From Tubulanus polymorphus (Eukaryota; Nemertea; Palaeonemertea; Tubulaniformes; Tubulanidae): a stretch of DNA of 64,000 bases. The stretch lies in NCBI RefSeq assembly GCF_964204645.1, contig NC_134031.1, forward strand, positions 2,401,001 to 2,465,000. Reading direction: 5' to 3'. Position numbers and translations under genes: made by a program. Positions 50,922 through 62,573 of this stretch are shown piece by piece. The notes beneath the pieces were generated by a model. The model ran no database searches. It saw nothing but the letters and a program-made list of their open reading frames with translations, and was not told the origin of the DNA. Numbering within the stretch: position 1 is the stretch's first letter; every line of letters starts with the position of its first letter.

Positions 50922-53900
50922 TCAGGTATTTTTTACGATAAATTCCCTTTCTTCGGGCGATATTTGTTGTAAACTCTGATCGATTTGTGTCAATATCGCG
51001 TCGAGTTGAAGTAAACCATTTCGCAGCAGCAGTCTGAAATAAAAGAGAAAATTAATGCCCTCAAAAAAAAGATGCTCAAATCCTTATCGCCCAGAATGAA
51101 ACGCGGAATTCAAACCATACCTGTTCTCTTCATCGGCATAAAGAACTAACAAATGATTGGCGTCAACGTCGGGACAAGAATTCTGAAAACATATTCATGA
51201 TGTCAGCATATATTTCAGTTACCAGGGGCTGTCCATAAACGATGTCCGAGGTCTTTGGACTTTTGTAGCCAAGGGGAGGGGGTTCGTTGTTCGGATGTGG
51301 ATATCTTAATTCCTGTGAGCCATAACAAATCATTTAGTGCATAACAGGGATGAGTACTTCAACTTTGAATTAGGACAGAAATAGTTCACATACATGTATA
51401 TGCATACTTTCAAGATAATGTATGGAATAACAAACTGTAGTTCAGAGAGATTGATAAATGAATAAGTGAATTGAAAAACATTAGTGTAACATCTAGCATT
51501 GTTAAAGGCTGCAACAAGCCTTCTTGGGATTGTAGGAATGAAATGATCCAATATGGATCTACGTAAGTTAGATGGATCCAACTTTGAGCCGAATCTACAT
51601 TGTTACTTTGCCAGTATCCGAATAGCCATAGAAGCGATAACACTAAAAACCTCATTTTCTAATGAGTAAATACAGTTTATTAACACGACCGTTTTCGGGA
51701 TCATATCCCCTCATCGGGTGAAATACAAGTGAATCAAATGATCAAAGTATTACTTGGTTTGTAATTAGCTTAGAATTTAGCAATTGTAATTTTGTAACTT
51801 ATGTTGTATATGAACCTGTAGTTTAATCATTTGATTCACTTGTATTTCACCTGATGAGGGTTTAGTGTTATCGCTTCTATGGCTATTCGGATACTTGAAC
51901 TCTCTTCCTAAGATCTACTTTGCCAGTAGCTCTGCAAATTGATCAATTATCTATTCATCGCAAATTTACCTCTGTATCGAGGGCAGGAAGGATCAAATTC
52001 AATGCATTGCCGAGTTCATCGAATATGAGTTTATGATTGAGACAATCTTCAACAGCCAGGTTCAACATACTAAAATATACAGAAACAGGCAGCCATTGGT
52101 TAGATGTATAAACAAAGTTTAACTGATTTTCGATGTACATCTGGAAAAATGGGGAAAAGTTGGCAGCTCAGCTGAAAAGCCCTAAACTTAAATTAAAACT
52201 TACTTGACATATAAAGTGCGCAGCTGTGAGACAGCTGGTAATAACTTGGAAGTAAATATCACAGTTTGCTCGTGTGTCGGGATTTCCGTGGACGAAATGG
52301 ATGTGTTTAAACCTATAAACTGGCAAACCTGTTTCCTGAAACAGCATAAAGGGATCGTTAAATTCTTTACCATCTAAAAATCAACTTTTACCAGTTACCA
52401 TTTATCTCAGCCCAACTGGTGCCATTTTAAAATCACATCTCAAAACTTTGACGTTTCATAACGCTTTTACCAGCTAAAAAGGCTTTTACCGGTATTCAAG
52501 AGTTCTTCATGCACTGTTTGATATTGTTAAGTGCAGTGAGTCATCATAATTCAGAAAATAACGCTTTATAAAAATGAAATTTATCATTATCAATACCGAG
52601 GTTTAATTATTACACTTACGCCATCGTGCTCAGAGTCGACCAAACGTTTTGGAATTTTTGTTTGCCGATGTTGATTAAGTATTGCCGCTGTTCTTCAGGA
52701 AGTTTAGCGACTGCGCACATCACCGGTGCTGCAGCTGCTGCCGGTTGATTCGATTCGTGCTCTAAGGGTGGAGTAATACACGGTGGTGTGCATGGCGGAC
52801 TGCAACCGGTTAATTTCGTAGCCATCACTTCATCCTCATCGTCCAAAATAACGGCACCAGGCGTCTGCTGAGAGGAGACTTCATTTCTCAGATTCTGTAA
52901 AAGAAAACATCATCGGTTTTCATCGAATCGTTTTTTTGTATCTAAACCGAAATTTTCTTGTTTGTATCGTCTTTTACCATCATAAATGATTCGTATGTCT
53001 CGTGCTCTTCTACGTTGACGCCGATTAATTTCTGACAAGCCGCCGACAAGAAATCCAAATTTCCGATGACGCGTTTAGCGTGTTCTGCATAACTGAAAAA
53101 TATCGTTTTGAGAATGTCAGAGGAGCGGGAGATTGTCCATGACAACAGTAGACGTAATCATAATAATCCTTACCAGCTTCCTTTCAAAGGATCGATCAGA
53201 CTGTTTGATGCGCTCAAAACATTCGAAAAATCGTCAAAACTGAGCACAGCTGCAAACAGTAAATTTAAAGAAGAACAATATAGTACTATTTAATTCTCAT
53301 TTGGTGGGTGGATCATTTTAGGATATGAGGAATTCATTCTTTACCATTGTCAACTTTGAAATACTGCTGTAATTGTTTGACGTAATCCTCTAGCGACCGC
53401 CCGAATAAATTTCCAAAAACAGCGATCCAATGCCTAAAAGTAGTATCATGAATTTCGAGTTTCATCATTCATAAAGAGTCTATGAATAGTAAACTAGAAA
53501 GTTTAGAAGATGTAGCAGTTATAGCAAGTTGGGTTGCGTGATACTCACTTGTTAAGGCACTCTAAAATATCGTGAAATGTCAATGGTGGTTTTCGTATGA
53601 TAACTGTTTGCCTGGATAGAAAAAGATTCAACCAGTGAAACAACAAACTACACTTCAATCCGTGTATGAAGAAGTAATGGATGGTTCCTCGTACTACTGA
53701 CCACAGTTCTTTATAGATTTTCTTCATTTCTATTTCAATGACCCTTGCCAGAAAATCACGAAGCACGGTCTGCAAGTCACATACCAGTCCACGTCTCTAT
53801 CAAAAAACAAAGTAAGAATTCATCGAAATGGGCGCCGAATTTCTATAATAACTTTGGTTACTTTGGGAATATTTTACTTACGAAGTTCACTTTCCTCGTA

Positions 53901-56900
53901 TTTTGGACGTCAATGACCTGCTCGGCAGTAGTATCAGCAGTACATGTAGAACCGGTATTTCCTAGATCTGAAGCTGAATGAACAATGAAATGAAGGTACA
54001 ATATCTGCCAACGTATCTAAAATATTCATTTCCAGCGAGATGAAACACTCTGTCCGACTTCAATACGAGAGAAAATATTTTGCTCAAAATATAGACTCTT
54101 TTGCAATAGAACTTTTCATTTTTGGCTGATTTATTGTGGGATTTCTGTCGTATATTCACCTTACACTGATATTGCATATCATCTCTATTTATGTTGAACT
54201 TCACGTTTCATTGAACACACAAAATTCCAATTTAAGCATAAATTTTTTCACGCAACTGAACCCCATACTTACAAATGCATGAATCATCTTTGTCGACTGC
54301 GCTAGTGCTCAATTCTTTCAATCCAGTCATCAAATCCTTAAAAACACAAAACATTTCTTTAAACCGTTTTTTCTTCTATCGTTCACAGTAGAAATAAGGT
54401 CATCTAATCTAACGCGTACCTTTCTTGTAAAAGCTTTTAGACCATTGATCGTAGCTTTCAGGCAGAGATTCTTATCCTCCGAGAATATGACCACATACGA
54501 CGAAGGATCTAGAACGGAGAATCATAAAATTGATCATTTCTCTTGCTTATTTACGTATTTTGAATGAAAATTCAAATTAAAAAGATTAACCGTACGTACA
54601 TTTATCCTGATATTGCATACAACACTGTATGATTTTGTCATCGTTATTAGCTGCGTCAAACTTCTTCAAAGCTTCTTGGGACTGAAAGAATGACGTAAGT
54701 GATAGAATAAACTTATCTACCGATTAGTAATTAGAGGGTATATCGGCTGCTTACCTCTTTAATCGTTTGGCCTAAAAATTGCGTATTTTTCAGCATGAAA
54801 CATCTATGAAGGTAACGAACGCTTGCTTTAGCTTTCTCCTGAATAATCAACTGAAAAGAGACACGCGAGCAAACAATTAAACGAAAGAGTCACAAAAATG
54901 GGTATGATAGAAGTAAATGTAAAATATACACATACTAATATATGTACAATAGACTCCTCCTAAATTGAATCAATTGGGACCAGAAATCTTTGAGTTAGGC
55001 GTAATTCGAGTTCGACAATGGAATTCAATTCACATTTTGTTGCAATGATTCTAAAATTTGTGTTCCAGTTAAATGATGATTCAGCAGAAAGCATTCATGT
55101 TAAGAGGAGTCTTCTGACTGAACAGCAGAGACTTACCGTTGACATACGACGTTTATTGTCTTTGATCGTATCGATTTCTTGCATTACGATCCACGGTATG
55201 ACAAGTGTTGGTTTCCCTAAACCTACGAAAAAACGTTAAATCAAATAAAACACTTCTCTTATCTGTGTAAGCATTTCAGCTATTGACGAACGATCATCAA
55301 CAAGTGCTATGGGTTCATTCCACATGATGGTGGCTGTTAGTAAACCAACAAGTTATCTACAAAAACAGTATTGGTAGGTGCCTATATGCAGGTCTAAAGA
55401 GAGGGAACAAGGGGTGTGAAGTTACCCTAACATTTTATGGGAAAATGAAAAATATTAAACTGATACCTAAAAAGTTTAAATTCATAAGCTTGTTTCGGTA
55501 TTTCCAAAAATGAGTTTATATTTTCAGATAAGGAATTTTTTTTACAGGGTGCCCTTTTGATCATATGATACTTCTTTTTTGAGGGTGCACCCTCCCCTGA
55601 TATGAGTATCTTATTAGCCATGTTGCTGGACAGTACAGTGTGGAGTATCTTACCGGGGATTACTTCATTCTGGATGTTGTCGATAAACATTAAATGCTCA
55701 ATGAGTGTATTGGTATCCAACACTATCATCAAAGCCTGCGAATAAACAAACTTCCAAATTATAAAATATGAAAACCGACAAATATCGTAATCCACAAACT
55801 GTGTATATATTATCAATTACCCCCTTGCTGAATTCAACGTCCATATCAGATTCAACACGAGTCTCGGCTGTGGAAATAAAAAATTTCATTTAGGTAAAAT
55901 CCAAAAAAAAAATCAATTTACGGTAAAACGAACTGAGATTGTCTCATTACTCACACGCGACCTGCGCCACTTCAACCAGTGACGGCTCGTCAATGCTCTG
56001 TTGCTGCGACTCCGTTTCTGATAATCCGTAACTTCCAGGGAGTCCTTCGAACGTAGCCTGATAACATTCTACCGGTCGTTTGCCTCCGAATTGACTAGGA
56101 TGTCCGGACGACATCGATGACCGATTATCTAACGACGGTCGTGGTGCATTGTAGAAACTGAACTGAACCTGTGGCCGATTTTGTGACTGATTTAAATCGG
56201 GAACTTGCGACCATTCTCCAAAAGTGGATCCCGCTTTCAGACTTTCGATTCGATCTAATACAATGCCCTGAACAAGATTTCTATATAGACTAGGTACACT
56301 AGGTGGTCTAAGGGGTACACTAGGTGGTCTAGGGGGTACATTGGGTAAACAAGGGGGACTAGGTGGTCTAAGGGGTACACTAGGTGGTCTTGGGGGCAAA
56401 TTGGGTAAACAAGGGGGACTAGGTGGTCTAGAGGGTACACTAGGTGGTCTAGGGGGCAAATTGGGTAAACAAGGGGGACTAGGTGGTCTAGGGGGTACAC
56501 TAGGTGGTCTAGGAGGTACACTAGGTGGTCTAGGAGGTACACTAGGTGGACTAGGAAGTAAACTAGATGCACTAGGAAGTAAACTGGGTGGACTTGGAAG
56601 TAAACAACCCAGTATACTAGGCTGTCTAGGAGATATTTGTAGTGAACAAGGCGGTGCGGCATTCGAATCGGCAGCACCATTTTTATCCTTATTCTTTTTA
56701 TTCTTCTTTTTCTTCGACGCGACCCCAGCTACGGTGTTTTGAGCGACTGACTGACTGAAATTCCGTGCGATGATATCAGGTTTATTGGAATCCGTTGGGG
56801 ATGGTTTCGTCGATGACCCAATCGGGCGAGGAATGCTCGAAACATCGCGACCGGTCGAACTCATCGACATTTTTGACGTCGCCGACAAAAAAGATTTCGC

Positions 56901-58650
56901 GTCTTTATAATTACGAATATCCTGAGATATAGAGGCTACAGGGTTTATAGCGGGAGCTACCCGGCCACCCGTCGACTTATTCACCGCCTTATTACCGAAA
57001 TTTTCGACTCGCTCACTTTTAAAGGGTAATCTTTCTTCGGTTTTCGGAGGTTTTACGAGTTTGCTACCCGTCATTTTTGGACGAGGTTTCGCTAGTCGTG
57101 GGCAGCTGGCAGATCGAAGAGCACGCTTCTCTATGCAAGAACTCAAGTTTTTTGCATCGTTCAAGTCATATTTCGACGGACGGCGACTATGAGCGATCGG
57201 TTGTCTCAGGTTCGGACTGTCCGGTGGTTTCTTCTTTCTCGGCGAGGAGTCCCTCGTTTTCGACGTCTGGTCGGCGGTAGTTCTACCAGGAGGCTTACTG
57301 AATATAGAAGTCAAAATTGGATCCGTTTTCACTGCAGTTTTCGCCCTCTCTTGGTAATCAATCGCGGTTCTCCTCGCAGTCGGTAACGGAATCCCGAACT
57401 CGGACGGTTTAAGCGGAATTCTAGAACCTCTTCCGATTCCTACTCGCGTAGTAGACCTAACACTGGGATTGAACTGATCCGATTTAACATTACTTATTTC
57501 ACGTGCCTCGATCGCAGGCTTTTCTAAACCCTTTCTCTTTAAAACAGCCGCTAATTGCACCGTGCTAGTAAACGCTTCCGGTTTCTTCGCGTTAACGGAT
57601 TTCGAAGGTATTTTTTGGCTCGGTTTTTTCGGAGACGACTTTCTCGTCTGAACGACGACAACGCTTTTTATCGGCGATCTTCGTGTCTTGCTCGGTGAAT
57701 TCGACAATTCCGTTTCGTCTTTGCGACCATTTCCGCCGGAAAGTCTCTTGATAGTTTCGGCTTTCGGACGTCGTAATCTCTGAGTCGTACTCGTACCGGA
57801 CGGAGTCGGCTGTTTACTGGGTACATTTGGAGAAATCGATTCTTTGACGCTTTTCTGTTTGACATTTCGAAACAGGTCAGTCACTACGGATTCCGCCTTG
57901 AACATTTTCTTGACATCCGATGCGTCGGTAGAACTCCCATCGGAAAGCGCCGATTTTCTCTTGGTCGCTTCTTCCTAAAATGATCGAAACAAACATTTTG
58001 AATGTACAACAATGCGGACGTTATTAAAACGAATTCAGAAATAATGACTCGGAAACTTAGAATTTTTATTCAAAGTAAGACAATTACTGACAGGTAATAT
58101 AATGGAATAATGAACAGGGGCCAATTGCTCAAAAATTGGTTAAACTTGACCGGTTGACAAATCTCATGGAAATTAACAATACAATTTCTGTTCTCACTAT
58201 GGCATGAATTCACCTTTTAACTTAAACCAACTTGTAAGTAAATGACCCCGGAAATTCATCAATCTAACAAGGTTCTAATTATGTAAATAAGCTGCATCAT
58301 AAGATCACTAGTTACCTCTAGAAGAGGGAACGACTACTACATAGGCCTAATAGATAATCTATATAAAGTTTTAGTTTTGAAACTGCAGTGTAAACCTCGC
58401 CTAATTTACACGAACCGTTAAAATCTTACGGAGAGCTCTGTAAACATATCTATAGGCTATCTACCTTTTTGGATGCGGGGTAAATCCAGCTCGAAACCTT
58501 CGATTTCTGATTGTAGAAATATTCTTTATCCGGATATCTTTTCGAGCGCAGCACAATCCATCCTAATTGTTTCAGTTCTGGAGTCAAGCCCTCAGATTTA
58601 CTCTTAGTTGTTGGAGCAGTAATAGATTCATCGGTTTCCTTCTCATTCAT
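50922..58650 (-). CDS. SWT1: SWT1 RNA endoribonuclease (WW + PIN)
   Basis: Twenty coding exons on the minus strand: 58650-58465, 57974-55955, 55867-55821, 55735-55654, 55222-55137, 54850-54755, 54681-54600, 54508-54420, 54336-54273, 53967-53882, 53796-53702, 53611-53549, 53433-53345, 53249-53174, 53092-52978, 52894-52620, 52335-52204, 52069-51970, 51182-51121, 51033-50922. They join in frame to about 1318 aa (human SWT1 about 900). Residues 31-58 form a WW domain (GW..., YFYN, SW..P). A 673-codon exon encodes a disordered basic region with KKKKNKKNK near 480 and Pro-rich repeats near 527-625. The PIN nuclease domain follows: LMIVLDTNTL (D758), VIPWIVMQEID (E794, D796), NNDDKII (D853/D854) and FSEDKNL (D878). 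The C-terminal helical part (KPPLTFHDILECLNKHWIAVFG onward) matches vertebrate SWT1. Yeast Swt1 is a nuclear endonuclease in mRNP quality control. An acceptor-like site (TTCGACAG) 8 nt upstream of the ATG suggests an unseen 5' exon, so the N-terminus may extend further. Confidence 0.95.
51605..51928. mobile_element. Foldback insertion with 12-bp duplication
   Basis: ACTTTGCCAGTA occurs at 51605-51616 and 51917-51928. Between them, outer arms of 35 bp (51613-51647 and 51861-51895) are perfect inverted repeats. Inner arms of 35 bp (51708-51742 and 51826-51860) match at 34 of 35. The left arms are separated by 60 bp and the right arms abut. On the minus strand 51673-51721 reads CCGATGA, then a GGGA/TCCC hairpin, then GAAA and AATAAACTG, which resembles a hammerhead core. 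It lies in the SWT1 intron between exons 18 and 19. Confidence 0.75.
56281..56590 (-). repeat. Coding minisatellite encoding Pro-rich repeats in SWT1
   Basis: A 60-bp unit starts at 56341, 56401 and 56461 on the plus strand, with 21-bp subunits on both sides. On the minus strand the units encode PPRPPSV heptads and PPSPPCLPN blocks. Lengths are multiples of three, so the SWT1 frame is kept. Unstopped frames on the other strand (Gly-Gly-Leu repeats) are artefacts. Confidence 0.93.
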
Positions 58651-59825
58651 TCTTTTACCTGTCGAAATCAGAAAAAGTCGATGTCGTTATTTTTGTTACG
58701 CGAAGTAAAGACAGTGCGAGTACAGTGAAACCTCGTTACAACATACTTCACACGATTAGAAAACTTATAACTGATTCGTTCGTTAAATCCAGTATGAAAT
58801 AATTATCTCCTTTAAGACAAGAATTTATTTTCTTTATATTCAAACGATCGTTGTATCATAGTTCCGCTGTAACATTTAGATTGCACAAAGTTAACATTCT
58901 TACTGTCTGTAAGACTCAAACTGAACACGCGCTGAATATCATAAGGTCAGCGTAGATGTTTATTTTTGAAAATCGGTTGTTCAAAAGCTGTGATTTACAG
59001 CACAGTTTAAACACACATACTTGGCACATTGGAGGCAATTTTTGATTGCAACAGCCAATTGCCAATGTTTGACAGGTTCTAATATTTGGCAATCTTGCAA
59101 TTTCATCAAAAACATGGTTTAGAAAGACACATTGATCAAATAGTGAATATTCCTGTATTGGTGCAATATCCACCTCAATTAGAATAGATTTTGAGGATAC
59201 TACTTCCTATGTGGGCTCCTGGCAAAATAAAGGGGAAAATTACCACGAAACAAAAACGAAACCAAATGCAAAAAACTGAAAATATCGACTTTTTGTCTAC
59301 TATTTGTGATAATTTGATTTATCAATGGAATATCATCATCAGTGACACTCGCATGCGGCCTCAAATTGTAACTTAAACTACGGAGAATATCAGTAAAGTA
59401 AAGCGATCCCACTTACGAGTTCAATTAAAAGAATTAAATTTAATTGAATTTGCGGGTTAGAAAAATAATGTTGAATGCAGGTGTAATGGAAAAACTAGAC
59501 TGGTTGCCTGTGACCGGTAACCAGTCTATGGAAAATACAAGTTTCCGTTGAATCAGGTTCGAATCCCACGCGTTGATTTCTGTTGTGAAACCAATCCTCC
59601 TACTTGCTAATCATCATTACGAATTTGGCGATTTGCAATATTATTAAAAGCCACCCCACTTTTTTGCTTAACAAAGATTGAAAATTTATAAATGCTTTTT
59701 TCAAAAGCACGCTGTACCGCGTAGCAGATCGTTGTTCTCTGGTGGTTGGCTCACGACTTCTCATGCTTCTGTGAATGGAAATGGCCCCAAAACGCATCTC
59801 CGGCGATTGAATTTTCAAAATTTTT

Positions 59826-60034
59826 CAGGGGCGGGCCCAAGACCCCCCTTCAAAAATAAGCCTCGCCACTGAAAAAGCCGACGGCTCTGAAAAATCAAAC
59901 CGATCTTCAGTGGAAATATCATATTAGCGGCGGGTGGTGTAACATATGCCGTCACAAAAAATATTGCAGAGGAATTTCGAAGGGCATTTAAAATTTTAGA
60001 CCGTGTTGGGCATGACGGCCTGGATCCACCCCTG
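59826..60034. mobile_element. hAT-like MITE
   Basis: A 209-bp element has inverted ends CAGGGGCGGGCCCAAG and CAGGGGTGGATCCAGG. The ends resemble the element at 29163-29387. No target duplication is seen. Confidence 0.5.
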
Positions 60035-60416
60035 TGAGATGGCTATATTGACAATCAAAAAGATTGCTAATTTCGTAATTACTCCCTCGGCAGCTCAACG
60101 CCGCTTCTAACCGGTCAACAAGTGTCAGTGTGTCCGGGTTAAAGTGGCAAGCTGTATTGCCAATTTTCGATTATCATGTTTTCCGGACATCCTCGTCTCC
60201 GCACCATGTTGGTGGGAATATTGGGTTGAGAAAAAGGGGTGGATTGCAAGATAACAAAAAACACTGACTGGTGGTGAACTAACAAAGTTCAGAGTAGCTA
60301 AACAAATAAAGAATTTCAATCATATTTATTCTCATACAACAATACAAAATGCCAGGTTTGTGCTCGAGGAATTATAATGTAAGCTCCTCAAACACGTGGA
60401 CTGTATTTCAATAACA

Positions 60417-60471
60417 GTCCAACCATGGATGTATAAACTATAAACTAGAGTTTATACATCCATGGTCCAAC
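60417..60471. mobile_element. Tiny palindrome with 7-bp target duplication (copy 3)
   Basis: The 41-bp palindrome at 60424-60464 has perfect 16-bp arms (CATGGATGTATAAACT) around a 9-nt loop. It is flanked flush by GTCCAAC at 60417-60423 and 60465-60471. The arm sequence is unrelated to the other tiny palindromes. Confidence 0.8.
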
Positions 60472-62517
60472 CATAGACTCTAAAACAGAAACGTATGGCC
60501 CACAACCATGGACTCTCAGTCCATGGCTCCCCGCACTAAAACCAGAGATAAACCTGGCCAAATACTCTGGAAAGCGTTAGATTTAATGAATCAATCTGAT
60601 TTACATTTTTACTTTTTAAATCTATACCCGGCCGGCCACCTATCTACCAAGATATTACTGTAAAATCATGATCAAGCTAACCATAACAGCCCTGGCAGAA
60701 ATATATAAACTGATTACAAATTTCATTGATTTATGAAATGACCCGACCGATCAAGAAAAACAAGGTATCATTTTTAGCCTTATAATAATGACTTAAGATT
60801 ATTCAAAAAATAAAATTACTAGCTTTTAATATCACATATCATGCAAGGTATTTCAAGGTTTTTATTCACCCAAAAAAATTTCCACTGCAACGGATTCATA
60901 CAATTTGAATCAATAGGAAAATAACGAAATTACACAAAGAATTGTAAACTTGGATCCATAAAACACCGACAATGGGGACCAGTCTGACTATTAATTTGAC
61001 ATTTCATGATGTCACCAGGCATAAGGACACTTGTCTATTTCATGAAATATGAAGCATTCTATCATATCAACTATTCAGCAAATTACAATGTAAGAGAAAG
61101 ATTTCCGTTTATACAAAAAACTACAAAACATATTTCCAACATATAAACATTAAAGCTGGACATAAAACCACAAATTCACTCAAATAATCCAGCTCTAATT
61201 TCATTTCATTAACATTATTTTTACAAGAAAACTGAAATTTTGCAAACTTTGCATTGTATTCTAGGAATTATCAGTTCTTCCTTAACTAATGGGTGAACTG
61301 TATTTGAAGAAAAAACAGTTCAACATAAAAGCATTAAAACCAGAGATAAAACCTAAAGATTCAACTCTGGAAAGCTTGAGATTAGCTAGTCAATCTTTAT
61401 TTTCATTTTCATTTAAATTATTCTACAAGATAACAAGAGTTTTACAAGATAGCTAGAGTTTTTCCAACTTTGCCTGAGATTTTCAAACATTATCAGTTCG
61501 CTCATTTAATACAACGTTATTGCAGGGAAAACATGACAATAATTTTACTATCGATAACTTATCACGTTTATAGCTGTTTAACATTCTTTCTAGAAAAGAG
61601 TTAAATGTATCTCCCAGATATTAGCCCTAAAACAATTAACAGTTACAGCAGTGACAGGGTGTGATACATAGGTAAATGGACGCGTGATCTTTCATCAGTT
61701 ATTTGAAGCATTCTATCAAAACAGATATTTTTTAGTGTGTTTGATTTAGTTAAGGTTTATGGTTATTTGTTTTGTTTATTACTGAGCCGATAGAATGCTT
61801 AAAACAACAACAGAAAGGATCTCAAGAGGTTGGGAAACACGGAGAAGGTTGTTCTATGAAAGAAGAACCTTTAATAATTAGATTAAGTTGATTAGAAAAA
61901 ATGCCTGATGATGAAGGCCTATAGAGTATATACTAATTGTTTGTTGGTTTTGTTTACTTTTATTACTTATAATTTAATTTGGTTTTTTTTTGTTATGTAT
62001 TTTTTTATTAATTGTTTTTTTTAAATGTATTTTTTTAAATTATGTTCTATGTATTTTGTACTATTTATTACAATTTACATCATCAGGAATTTTTTATCAG
62101 TGAAATTATGGGCTCACTTAAAAAAAGTGCTACAAAATCACCGCTGCACCTAAATAATTGTTTATTATAAAACACCACGATTAGTATGAAAGCCACTCAA
62201 CCTTATGATATGGATGACAATGAAAGAAGTCAAAACAGCTATAAACAAAATTAAAACGATCAAAATCATTGCAGGTCATTATTATCATTCCTTTATATCA
62301 TTTTACTCCTAGCTATACCTCTCTTATATATACCTCTGTGGATACAATGTACTTAGATATAAGTTTTCATATACCAAGCTATGATTATCTACATGGAAGC
62401 TCAATGCTAAAACTCTGTGAAAATCAATATATTAGACTCATTAGTCAAATCGCTTTTATGGGCCTTCAAAAAAATTAATGTCATCAAAAATACATCAACA
62501 GTTTGGTATACTTATTA

Positions 62518-62573
62518 TTTGTACCAGGGAAGTGTAATGAGTATTGAATCTCATTACACTTCCCTGTTTGTAC
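62518..62573. mobile_element. Tiny palindrome with 7-bp target duplication (copy 4)
   Basis: The 42-bp palindrome at 62525-62566 has perfect 17-bp arms (CAGGGAAGTGTAATGAG) around an 8-nt loop. It is flanked flush by TTTGTAC at 62518-62524 and 62567-62573. It belongs to the same arm family as 15966-16000. Confidence 0.85.

Noticed and set aside
56255-56742. Gly-Gly-Leu and Leu-Val-Tyr repeat frames over the SWT1 exon
   Set aside because: They are shadows of the Pro-rich coding minisatellite. Only the minus-strand Pro frame joins the SWT1 exons.
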